Source: JBBSDV01 sp038240335
GTDB lineage: Bacteria; Chloroflexota; Dehalococcoidia; DSTF01; JACRBR01
Assembly: GCA_038240335.1 (NCBI GenBank)
Contig: JBBSDV010000062.1
Span: forward strand, 1 to 15,843
DNA length: 15,843 nucleotides
Direction of reading: 5' to 3'
Each line of letters opens with the position of its first letter. The stretch's first letter is position 1. Of this stretch, positions 1 to 6,964 are shown piece by piece. The position numbers were made by a program, and so were the translations under genes. The notes beneath the pieces were generated by a model. It ran no database searches, was not told the origin of the DNA, and saw nothing but the letters and a program-made list of their open reading frames with translations.

Positions 1-1
1 C

Positions 2-958
2 CTGCAGCTCGTGCATATGCGCTGGCAGCCGATCTGGGACTGGCGCGATCGCGCGGTGCGCGAGGTCGGCCGCCTCATGGGGCCGCGCGTCATCGGCCTC
101 GCGGCCTTCCACCTGAACTTCCTCATCGCCACGTTCTTCGCCTCGACCGTAGGCAGCGGCGCCATATCCGCCGTCAACTACGCGTGGCTCGTTGTGATGA
201 CGCCGCTCGGGCTTTTCGGCATGGCGATCTCGACTGCCGTCTTCCCCCGCATGGCCGAGCAGGCGACCCGCGACGAGAGCGAGCTTCGCGACACGCTCTC
301 GACGGCGCTGCGGCTGATCCTGTTCCTCACCATCCCCGCGAGCATCGGCCTAATGATCCTGGCCCGCCCCCTCACGGCATTCCTGCTGCGAAGCGGCTCC
401 TTCGACGCCTCCTCCACCGATCTCGTCGTCGGCGCCCTCGTCTTCTACTCGATCGGCCTCTTCGCCCACAGCGGCATCGAGATCATCAGCCGCGGCTTCT
501 ACGCCCTGAGCGACACGCGCACGCCGGTCGCCTTCGCCGTCATCTCGATGATTGTCAACCTCGTGCTTTCCGTCGCCCTCGTCTGGCCATTCGGCCTCAA
601 GGGGCTCGCGGCATCGCTCTCGGTCGCCACGATCGTGGAGTTCGCGCTGCTCGCACGCACCCTCGGTCGCCGCCTGAGCGGCCTCGGCGATCGCGCGCTC
701 GCCTTCTCGCTGATGCGCACGATCGCCGCCAGCTTGCTGATGGGGGAGGTGATCGCGCTCTGGCTCGCCCTGCTCGCCTTCGGCGGCCTGTTGGACCTGA
801 GCCGCAAGCCCGACGCCGCGCTCGCCGTCCTCGGTGGCGTCGCCCTCGGCACGGCCGCCTTCTTCGTCACGAGCCGCCTGCTGCACAGCACCGAAGCCGA
901 CACCCTCGCGCGCCGCCTGCCGCTGCCCCGCCGGCTACGGGCCATCATTGCAGCCTGA
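2..958 (+). CDS. murJ: MurJ/MviN-type lipid II flippase, C-terminal part (5' end outside window)
   Basis: The reading frame is open from the first bases of the window and ends at TGA 956-958, leaving about 318 residues of a family usually near 500. MurJ is an inner-membrane MOP-superfamily protein that flips lipid-linked peptidoglycan precursor. The diagnostic block is visible near the left edge: LMGPRVIGLA, then NYAWLVVMTPLGLFGMAIST and AVFPRMAEQA, as in MurJ/MviN proteins. Alternating hydrophobic segments follow, including GRGFYALSDTRTPV-like text (here SRGFYALSDTRTPV), a hallmark loop. The last residues are a short basic tail (RRLPLPRRLRA). The start codon and N-terminal helices are outside the window, so catalytic-cavity arginines cannot be checked. 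No downstream gene is tightly coupled; a repeat and a separate promoter follow. Confidence 0.9.
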   Translation: MQLVHMRWQPIWDWRDRAVREVGRLMGPRVIGLAAFHLNFLIATFFASTVGSGAISAVNYAWLVVMTPLGLFGMAISTAVFPRMAEQATRDESELRDTLSTALRLILFLTIPASIGLMILARPLTAFLLRSGSFDASSTDLVVGALVFYSIGLFAHSGIEIISRGFYALSDTRTPVAFAVISMIVNLVLSVALVWPFGLKGLAASLSVATIVEFALLARTLGRRLSGLGDRALAFSLMRTIAASLLMGEVIALWLALLAFGGLLDLSRKPDAALAVLGGVALGTAAFFVTSRLLHSTEADTLARRLPLPRRLRAIIAA

Positions 959-971
959 GCACCGACGGGGT

Positions 972-1047
972 AGTTCACACTGGACAGTTCGCAGTTTCAA
1001 CGTGTCTGGAGATAAGCGCTGAACTGTGAACTGTGAACTGTGAACTG
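972..1047. repeat. Four perfect TGAACTG heptamers with inverted partners upstream
   Basis: TGAACTG occurs four times head to tail at 1020-1047. Upstream, AGTTCAC (972-978) and ACAGTTC (984-990) are reverse complements of parts of the array (GTGAACT, GAACTGT), so the segment can fold on itself in several registers. It lies just after the murJ stop codon, where it could serve as a terminator-like or REP-like structure. There is no U-rich tract. The heptamer count is read directly; the role is inferred. Confidence 0.75.
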
Positions 1048-1075
1048 TTCACTCCCGACACGGGTTTTCCCTAAC

Positions 1076-1105
1076 TTGTGACCCTTTGCTCGCGGTCGAT
1101 ATACT
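1076..1105 (+). promoter_or_regulatory. Sigma70-like promoter for the zinc-ribbon gene
   Basis: TTGTGA at 1076-1081 and TATACT at 1100-1105 are separated by 18 bp and match the -35 and -10 hexamers well. Transcription would start near 1112, giving a leader of roughly 78 nt before the TTG start at 1190. Confidence 0.6.
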
Positions 1106-1138
1106 ACGGGTGACGGTCACAGGCTCGGCATGTCTCTG

Positions 1139-1159
1139 GTGCGGCCTCGCGGGCCGCAC
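1139..1159 (+). promoter_or_regulatory. GC-rich hairpin in the zinc-ribbon gene leader
   Basis: GTGCGGCC (1139-1146) pairs perfectly with GGCCGCAC (1152-1159) around a 5-nt loop. It sits about 12 nt before the Shine-Dalgarno sequence in the inferred 5' UTR. It has no U tract, so it is more likely an mRNA stability or translation element than a terminator (inference). Confidence 0.5.
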
Positions 1160-1171
1160 ATTTGTGTCCCC

Positions 1172-1183
1172 AGGGGGAAGAGG
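1172..1183 (+). promoter_or_regulatory. Shine-Dalgarno sequence selecting the TTG start at 1190
   Basis: AGGGGGAAGAGG at 1172-1183 is a strong purine-rich ribosome binding site 6 nt before TTG 1190-1192. The in-frame upstream ATG at 1130 has no comparable site, and its extra 20 residues would be encoded by the leader hairpin. Confidence 0.6.
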
Positions 1184-1189
1184 TTTTCA

Positions 1190-1561
1190 TTGAGTTTCGC
1201 TGATAAGACCCTCGTATGCCGCGACTGCAAAGCCAACTTCACGTTCACCGCCGGTGAGCAGGAGTTCTACGCCAACAAAGGCCTCCAGAACGAACCTGTG
1301 CGCTGCTCGTCCTGCCGCTCCAACCGCAAGACGACGACGACCCAGCGCGAGCCCGAAGAGGGGTACGTGCGCTACGGCGTCTTCGCCAGTTTCGGCGGCC
1401 GCACACCGCGTCAGATGCACCCCGCCACCTGCGCCGAGTGCGGGATGATGACCGAAGTGCCCTTCCAACCTCGCGGCGATCGGCCCGTCTATTGCAGCGC
1501 CTGCTACTCGAAGATGCGCCCCCCGTCCGACACCCCCGGCTCCTCCGAGCGCGCCAGCTAA
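1190..1561 (+). CDS. CxxC-x17-CxxC zinc-ribbon domain protein
   Basis: This is a 123-residue protein read from TTG 1190. It begins SFADKTLVCRDC, a very conserved opening for this family of small probable zinc-ribbon proteins. Two metal-binding knuckle pairs are visible: C10-x2-C13 with C39-x2-C42, and C81-x2-C84 with C102-x2-C105. Exactly 17 residues lie between the second pair of knuckles, which gives the family its name. The first ribbon carries the conserved FTAGEQEFY motif. Each ribbon probably binds one zinc ion. The molecular role is not established; RNA or protein binding is a guess. It has its own promoter, leader hairpin and candidate terminator, so it is probably monocistronic. An ATG at 1130 would add 20 residues but is disfavoured because those bases form the leader hairpin. 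Confidence 0.85.
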   Translation: MSFADKTLVCRDCKANFTFTAGEQEFYANKGLQNEPVRCSSCRSNRKTTTTQREPEEGYVRYGVFASFGGRTPRQMHPATCAECGMMTEVPFQPRGDRPVYCSACYSKMRPPSDTPGSSERAS

Positions 1562-1584
1562 CGTTCGGTTTAATAGAAGACCAA

Positions 1585-1609
1585 GAGAGCCTTGATCATC
1601 GAGGCTCTC
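1585..1609 (+). terminator. Stem-loop after the zinc-ribbon gene
   Basis: GAGAGCC (1585-1591) pairs with GGCTCTC (1603-1609) around an 11-nt loop, 24 nt past the stop codon. There is no run of T after the stem, so it may be an imperfect intrinsic terminator or a 3'-end stabilising hairpin. Confidence 0.45.
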
Positions 1610-1662
1610 ATTGCGCCGCAACGAAGCGCACTTGACCGAACGGAAAGCATCGCCGGATCCGC

Positions 1663-2139
1663 TCATTCACCATCATCTCGTTTCTGGCTGAAAGTGAGGC
1701 GCCTAATCAACGTCTGAAGCAGCATGAAAATGAGACCCGCGGTGACGATGATTGGGATTGCGCGAAGTAGACCTCATACCAAACCAACGTCGATAACAGC
1801 AGCGCAACCATGACACAGCTTTGTCTTCCAGGTCTTCGACAGCGGCGGCCGCATCGTTCTGTTCTCTCTCTTCCGGTCGGGACGTTCTCGATATCGCGCC
1901 CAGCCATGGCGCGTGAGTTGAATCCCTAACAAGAATGTCAGAAGCCAAACAAGAATCGCTGCTTCGACCAGCCCTTGAGGGGTACGTCCGGGACGGTCGT
2001 CTGACGCTGCCGCTATGAGCAGGATCGCGGGTGCCGCAGTCGTAAAAATTGCGAGCCAAATAAGGCGAAGTATCCAACGAGGATCTCCGACCGGACCAAG
2101 CACCGAATAGATCGCTCGGCGCATCATACGAGCCGACAA
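1663..2139 (-). pseudogene. Decayed small integral membrane protein, about four TM segments, frameshifted
   Basis: Translation from TTG 2139 gives two good membrane segments (LIWLAIFTTAAPAILLIAAA and LVEAAILVWLLTFLLGI) and then a basic loop (RYRERPDRKREN). After that the frame runs to an early stop. The continuation is recovered only by changing frame: an acidic stretch (DAAAAVEDLEDKAVSW) in one frame, a third membrane segment (VALLLSTLVWYEVYFA) in another, and a fourth (IPIIVTAGLIFMLLQTLIRR) with a charged tail back in the first frame, ending at TGA 1663-1665. Membrane-like text in all three frames, joined end to end, is best explained by a gene broken by at least two indels. The intact form would be roughly 155-160 residues. 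I do not recognise the family. A shorter functional two-TM protein using only the first frame cannot be excluded. Confidence 0.55.
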
Positions 2140-2309
2140 GTCGAAAGCGCCGACGGCAAGTCGAACGCTACCGCGTCGGCGGCGTCGTACGGGAGGGCCG
2201 TAATTTTTGATTGGGCGATGATCCGGCCGGACACGAAGTAGAACATTGTGACGACTTATTCCGGCGTCGAAGTGTGCAGTTGGTGGGAGTCAGTCACGGG
2301 GGCTAGGGG

Positions 2310-2504
2310 TCAGAGTCTATTCCTAATCCGATCTGACATCCACCAAGCGATCGCGACGCCTGTGGAAACCAAGCAAGCCACCACGAACAGCCGAGCGGCG
2401 AGACTCCACGAAAATCCGCGCTCGGCCAACATTCTCGCGAATGCGACGAGAAAAAGTAGAGCGACTGCCCGCTCTCGTGACGTTGCGGAGAACCTTGTTC
2501 GACC
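2310..2504 (-). pseudogene. Two-TM membrane protein fragment or small ORF, no good start
   Basis: A 64-codon open stretch ending at TGA 2310-2312 encodes two convincing hydrophobic segments (AVALLFLVAFARMLAERG and LFVVACLVSTGVAIAWWM) and a positively charged end (SDRIRNRL). The frame is opened by a stop at 2505-2507. No ATG, GTG or TTG precedes the first segment; the only ATG falls inside it. This fits the 3' part of a gene whose upstream half has been lost or frameshifted. It resembles the neighbouring decayed membrane gene at 1663-2139 in size and strand, so both may be relics of one membrane-protein locus. The family is not recognised. Confidence 0.4.
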
Positions 2505-2564
2505 TCAATTCCGTGTTCGCTTTCCGCCGCGACTATCCAACCCAGCACGTCAAAGTGATCTCGA

Positions 2565-2913
2565 GTGCGCCCGGGTTGTCACATGACAGCGCCTTCGATT
2601 GCGTCTCGCTCCTACCGGACGCGGAGTACATAACGCGCAATCTCGGCGGTGTCATGGCGCCGCGCTTCTTTCGCTCGGACAGGTGATAATAACCTCGCTC
2701 GCCGAACAGCTTGCGGCCCGCTGCGCTCCGTGAATATAGAGCAACCGTGAACCTCGTTCCAAACTACCAAAAGTGCTAAACGATTACATAACGACATCAC
2801 GCGCCAAACCGCTCGTTCCGACCACCACATCGCGAGCAGCGGATAGTGGTCGCTCGGATACACCGGCGGCTCGGCGTCACGCACGATCTCGCTCGATGCC
2901 ACCGAGACCGACG
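2565..2913. repeat. Long direct repeat, copy 1 (partner 12810-13156)
   Basis: This 349-bp segment matches 12810-13156 in the same orientation. By eye there are about 20 differences, roughly 94% identity. Most differences lie in the part outside the hydrolase gene (2565-2747). From 2748 to 2913 the copies are identical except for one missing C near 2830. It contains the 3' end of the EEP hydrolase gene plus its downstream flank. The right boundary is 15 bp from the stop codon of the ABC exporter gene at 2929. Confidence 0.9.
2784..2913 (-). pseudogene. Displaced 3' end of the EEP hydrolase gene, frameshifted
   Basis: Read on the minus strand, this encodes SVSVASSEIVRDAEPP and then VYPSDHYPLLA, identical to the C terminus of the hydrolase at 13026-13877. 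One C is missing near 2830, so the frame shifts just after the catalytic SDH motif, and the original TAA (2784-2786) is no longer in frame. Only about 40 of 283 codons are present, so this cannot make an enzyme. Upstream sequence is the end of an unrelated ABC transporter gene. An ATG at 2927-2929 overlapping that gene's TAA (TAATG) puts the fragment into a 105-codon reading frame, which could be translated by coupling. Confidence 0.85.
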
Positions 2914-2928
2914 TCGCGGCGACCGTCA

Positions 2929-4797
2929 TTACGCGACCTCAGCGGCCTCGCCTGCGAACTGTGCGTTGTAGAGGTCGGCGTAGGCGCCGCCGCGGGCAAG
3001 AAGTTCAATGTGGTTGCCCTGTTCAACGATCCGGCCGCCGTCCATCACGAGAATCGTGTCGGCGTCGCGGATGGTTGAGAGCCGGTGCGCGATTACGAAA
3101 CTCGTGCGCTGGGAGCGTAGCGCCGCCATGGCATGCTGGATCAGCACCTCGGTGCGGGTATCGACGGAACTGGTCGCTTCGTCCAGGATGAGGATCGGGC
3201 GATCGGCCAGGAAGGCGCGCGCGATTGTGATCAACTGACGTTCGCCGGCGCTCACCGAGCTACCCTCGTCGTCGATCCAGGTGTCGTATCCTTCGGGTAG
3301 CGAGTGCACGAAGCGGTCGACATACGTGGCCCGGGCCGCCTCAACAATCTGGCCGTCCGTGGCGTCCAGGTTGCCGTAGGCGATGTTCTCGCGGATGGTG
3401 CCGGCGAACAGCCACGTGTCCTGCAAGACCATGCCGATCTGCGAACGGAGCTCACGTCTCGGCATGAGGGCGATGTCACGGCCGTCTATCGTGATCGCGC
3501 CTTCATCGAGCTCGTAAAAGCGCATGATGAGATTGACCAGCGTCGTCTTTCCGGCGCCTGTCGGGCCGACAATCGCGACCGTGCGGCCGGGCTCGGCGAT
3601 CAATGAAAGATCCGTGATGAGCGGCCTGGCAGGGTCGTAACTGAAAGACACGTGGGAAAACTCGACGAGCCCGCGCGGATCGGCCGCCATCTCGTATGCC
3701 GATATATCCGGGGACTGCTCGTCGGCATCGAGGAACTCGAACACACGCTCGGCCGAGGCTATGCCCGACTGCAACGTGTTCACCATCGACGCGATCCATG
3801 ATAGTGGCTGCGAGAAGCTACGTGAATACTGGAGAAAGGCCTGTATGTCGCCGATGGTCATCGCACCGTTAGCGACGCGCAGTCCGCCCAGCACGGCGAT
3901 GGCGACGAAGTTGAGGTTGCCGACAAACATCGTCGCTGGCTGGATCACGCCGGATATGAACTGGGCGCCAAAGCTGTCGTCGTACAGGTCGTCGTTGGTT
4001 GCGCCGAACACGTCCTCGACGTCTCGTTGGCGTCCAAACGCCTTCACAATGGCGTGACCGGTAAAGGTCTCCTCGACCTGGGCGTTGAGCCTTCCCGTAT
4101 GCATCCACTGCGCCGTAAATCGCGTCCGGGAGCGGCCGGCGATCGCGCGCATCATGATCGTCGACAACGGGATGGTGACGAGGGCAACGAGCGCGAGCAA
4201 CCACGAGATCCAGAGCATCATCACTACCGTCCCGATCAGCGTCAGCACTTGCGTCAGCATCTGGGACATTGTCTGCTGGAGGCTCTGCGCGATGTTATCG
4301 ATGTCGTTGGTCACCCGACTGAGCAGATCGCCCCTTTGCGTCCGGTCGATATAGCTGAGTGGCAGGCGATTGAGCTTGTTCTCGACCTCTGCCCGCAATC
4401 TGTACATCGTCCGTTGGACAACGCCGGCAAGGATGTACGACATCCCGTATTGCAACACCCAGGAGGCCATGAGCAGCGCGAGGGCAAAGCCGAGTATGCG
4501 GCCCAGGTGCGTGAAGTCGATCGTGTTGCCCGTGAAGACCGCTTCCACGATGACATCCGTGGCGCTCCCGAGGATTTTGGGAAGCGTGACGGTCGAGCAC
4601 ACGCTGGCGACCGCCATAACGATCGCTCCAGCAACCGTCCAGCGATCCTGCTGGAGACGTCCGAGCAGGCGCCGCGTCGAACTACCGAAGTCTTGCGGTT
4701 TCTCGGCCGGCATGCCGAAGGAGCCGAAACGCATGCCAGCCTGCCCGCCCTGGGATGGCGGCTTCGCGTCTTCGTCGGTCTTTGAGGGATCAGTCAT
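2929..4797 (-). CDS. Heterodimeric ABC exporter subunit, permease-ATPase fusion with the catalytic Walker B
   Basis: A 622-residue half-transporter. A hydrophilic lead of about 50 residues (with GMPAEKPQDFGSSTRRLLG, typical of one partner of YheI/YheH-like pairs) precedes six membrane segments and a C-terminal ATPase domain. Walker A is GPTGAGKTT (411-419), Walker B ILILDEATSSVD has D539 and the catalytic glutamate E540, and the switch histidine is H571. The signature is unusual: VSAGE (515-519) instead of LSGGQ. That noncanonical signature would face the degenerate nucleotide site of the partner encoded just upstream. Its ATG overlaps the partner's stop codon (ATGA), so the two are translationally coupled. 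The likely role is multidrug or lipid-like substrate export at the plasma membrane; the substrate cannot be read from sequence. It ends at TAA 2929-2931. Confidence 0.93.
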   Translation of the reverse strand: MTDPSKTDEDAKPPSQGGQAGMRFGSFGMPAEKPQDFGSSTRRLLGRLQQDRWTVAGAIVMAVASVCSTVTLPKILGSATDVIVEAVFTGNTIDFTHLGRILGFALALLMASWVLQYGMSYILAGVVQRTMYRLRAEVENKLNRLPLSYIDRTQRGDLLSRVTNDIDNIAQSLQQTMSQMLTQVLTLIGTVVMMLWISWLLALVALVTIPLSTIMMRAIAGRSRTRFTAQWMHTGRLNAQVEETFTGHAIVKAFGRQRDVEDVFGATNDDLYDDSFGAQFISGVIQPATMFVGNLNFVAIAVLGGLRVANGAMTIGDIQAFLQYSRSFSQPLSWIASMVNTLQSGIASAERVFEFLDADEQSPDISAYEMAADPRGLVEFSHVSFSYDPARPLITDLSLIAEPGRTVAIVGPTGAGKTTLVNLIMRFYELDEGAITIDGRDIALMPRRELRSQIGMVLQDTWLFAGTIRENIAYGNLDATDGQIVEAARATYVDRFVHSLPEGYDTWIDDEGSSVSAGERQLITIARAFLADRPILILDEATSSVDTRTEVLIQHAMAALRSQRTSFVIAHRLSTIRDADTILVMDGGRIVEQGNHIELLARGGAYADLYNAQFAGEAAEVA

Positions 4798-6533
4798 GCC
4801 GGCACTCCCTCCCCAACCTGCGACTCGACGATCTCGGCGTAGGTCGGACAGGTCTTGAGCAGCTGTTCATGCGTTCCCAAGCCCACCGACTCCCCGTCTT
4901 CGAGTACAAGGATCTGGTCGGCGAACATGATCGTCGAGAATCGCTGAGCGACGATGATCACGGTCGATTCGCTGGCATATGGCGTAAGTGCGGCGCGCAA
5001 TCTCGCATCGGTCGCCAGGTCCAGCGCCGAGAATGAGTCGTCAAAGAGATATATCTCCGGCTTGCGCACGAGCGCTCTCGCCATGGCGAGGCGCTGGCGC
5101 TGACCGCCTGACACGTTCACGCCTCCCTGTGAGATCTCCGCGTTGAGGCCGCTCGGCATCGCCCGGACGAAGTCGGCCGCCTGGGCGACGCGCAGTGCGG
5201 CCCACAACTCTTCTTCCGTGGCGTCGGGCTTGCCATAGCGAAGGTTGCTGGCAACGGTGCCGGCGAACAGGTAGGGCTTCTGCGGGACGATGCCGATGCC
5301 GTGCCACAAGAGGTCGGGATCGAGATCACGGACGTCGACGCCGTCAAAGAGGACGACGCCGGATGTGACATCGAAGAGACGCGCGGCGACGTTAACCAGG
5401 CTGGTCTTGCCCGATCCGGTGCTTCCGATGATGGCTGTTGTTTGACCGCGCAAGGAGGTGAACGAGATGTTTTGAAGCACTGCGTGCTCGGCGCCTGGAT
5501 AGCGGAATCCCACGTCTCGCAACTCGAGGCGGCCCCGTTCGTTCACCTCGGTGACGGGTACGTCCGGAGGTCTGACCGAACTGCGCGTCGCCAGTACCTC
5601 GTGGATGCGCCGGGCGGAGACAGCCGCGCGAGGCGCCATCATCGACACCATGGTCGCCATCATGACGGCCGACATGATGAGGGCGAGATACGAGATGAAG
5701 GCGACGAGGGAGCCCACCGACATGGCGCCGCTGTCGATGCGGTGCGCGCCAAACCAGATGACGGCGATGCTCGATGTATTCATCGCGAATATCATGGTGG
5801 GGAACATAAGCGCCATGAGGCGTCCGGCGTTGAGCGAGGTTGCCGTCAGATCCTCATTGACCTTGTGGAACCGGTCCGCCTCGACGGGCTCGCGCACGAA
5901 CGCCCGCACGACGCGCATACCGACGATCTGGCCACGGAGCACGGCGTTGATGTTATCGAGGCGATACTGCATCAGCTGGAACTGCGGAACCATGCGCGCC
6001 ACGATGATTCCCAGAATGACGATGAGCAGCGGGAGGCTCACGGCGAGCAGCCATGACAGGCCGACGTCCTGACGCATGGCCATGAACACCCCGAACACCA
6101 CAGTTAACGGCGCGGCGACGACCATGGTGCACGTCATAAGAACGAGCATCTGCACCTGTTGAACGTCGTTCGTGATGCGCGTGATGAGGGAGGGGGCGCC
6201 GAAGAGATTGACTTCCCTGGCTGAAAATGCGACCACGCGGTGGAAGAGGGCGGCGCGTACGTCGCGTCCGAAGCCCATGGCGGCCCTGGACCCGCAGTAC
6301 ACAGCACCCACGGAGAACACGACCTGCACCGCGGTGATGGCGAGCATCATCCCCCCAATGGACCAGATGGTCCGGGTGTCGCCGCGCAACACGCCCTTGT
6401 CGATGATGTCCGCATTCAGCGTCGGCAGAAGGAGCGACGCAGTGGCCTGGAGCGCCTGAAGCACCAGGACGGCAAGGAGCCAATAACGATACGAATGCAG
6501 GTAGGTCCGCAGAAGTTGGTTCATCGGCCGCAC
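4794..6533 (-). CDS. Heterodimeric ABC exporter subunit with degenerate ATPase site
   Basis: A 579-residue half-transporter with six membrane segments followed by a nucleotide-binding domain. Walker A is GSTGSGKTS (370-378) and the signature SGGQ (475-478) is canonical. Walker B reads IYLFDDSFSALD, so D499 occupies the position of the catalytic glutamate, and the switch histidine is replaced by Q530 (VAQRFST). These two substitutions mark the low-activity subunit of asymmetric exporters such as TM287/288 and BmrCD. The canonical signature here would complete the active site of the downstream partner. The start is taken as GTG 6533, with AGGAG at 6546-6550 12 nt upstream; an in-frame ATG at 6524 is the alternative but is 21 nt away. 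It is first in the two-gene operon; no regulator gene is recognisable beside it. Confidence 0.93.
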   Translation of the reverse strand: MRPMNQLLRTYLHSYRYWLLAVLVLQALQATASLLLPTLNADIIDKGVLRGDTRTIWSIGGMMLAITAVQVVFSVGAVYCGSRAAMGFGRDVRAALFHRVVAFSAREVNLFGAPSLITRITNDVQQVQMLVLMTCTMVVAAPLTVVFGVFMAMRQDVGLSWLLAVSLPLLIVILGIIVARMVPQFQLMQYRLDNINAVLRGQIVGMRVVRAFVREPVEADRFHKVNEDLTATSLNAGRLMALMFPTMIFAMNTSSIAVIWFGAHRIDSGAMSVGSLVAFISYLALIMSAVMMATMVSMMAPRAAVSARRIHEVLATRSSVRPPDVPVTEVNERGRLELRDVGFRYPGAEHAVLQNISFTSLRGQTTAIIGSTGSGKTSLVNVAARLFDVTSGVVLFDGVDVRDLDPDLLWHGIGIVPQKPYLFAGTVASNLRYGKPDATEEELWAALRVAQAADFVRAMPSGLNAEISQGGVNVSGGQRQRLAMARALVRKPEIYLFDDSFSALDLATDARLRAALTPYASESTVIIVAQRFSTIMFADQILVLEDGESVGLGTHEQLLKTCPTYAEIVESQVGEGVPA

Positions 6534-6963
6534 ATACCGTGTTCACTCCTGACAAGGATGCCGTCGAATAACAGCATCGCAATTCGGCGTGCGCCATGGG
6601 CGTGCCCGAACAAACATCGTATCCCGACCGCGAGCGTGAGACGGCAAAATTGCGCTGGCGCGCGCGCCACGTCAAACCGCAAGTTCGCAGCGATGGCTGC
6701 ACGGCTTCGTGCGAGGTGGAGTTCGGTGGCAAGTTGGGCCATGCCGTCATGCTACATGAGGGACGGCGGAGTCCATGGACGGCCTTCTGATGGGGACCTT
6801 CCAGCCCGTGGCTAGCCCACAACTCTGTTGTCATCGTGCGGGAACACGCGGGTCCCATCCAAAGCGACGCCGGTCCGTGTATGAAGACCTGCTCGTCGGT
6901 GCAATCCATGCCATGATCGCCGCACGTGCGCCGACATCTGCCACTTAGATATAGAATCCGAGC
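6534..6963. other. Divergent intergenic region, no convincing gene
   Basis: This 430-bp gap separates the leftward exporter operon from the rightward cyclase-like gene and must hold both promoters. Short open frames on both strands, including a 73-codon minus-strand frame at 6521-6742 that runs into the exporter start, show no recognisable motif, no membrane segment and an arginine/alanine bias typical of GC-rich noise. A MarR or TetR regulator might be expected here but none is seen. Confidence 0.5.
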
Positions 6964-6964
6964 A
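6946..6964 (+). promoter_or_regulatory. Possible -10 element giving a leaderless transcript
   Basis: TAGATATAGAAT ends at 6957, and the ATG of the cyclase-like gene is at 6964. A -10 box TAGAAT (6952-6957) would place the transcription start on or next to the A of that ATG. No Shine-Dalgarno sequence precedes the ATG. A clear -35 hexamer is not visible, so the call is tentative. Confidence 0.35.

Noticed and set aside
1020..1047. CRISPR-like array
   Set aside because: Units are 7 bp and contiguous without spacers, so this is a simple tandem repeat.
6521..6742. A possible small regulator gene upstream of the exporter pair
   Set aside because: The 73-codon frame has no helix-turn-helix pattern and no recognisable family, and it overlaps the start of the exporter gene.
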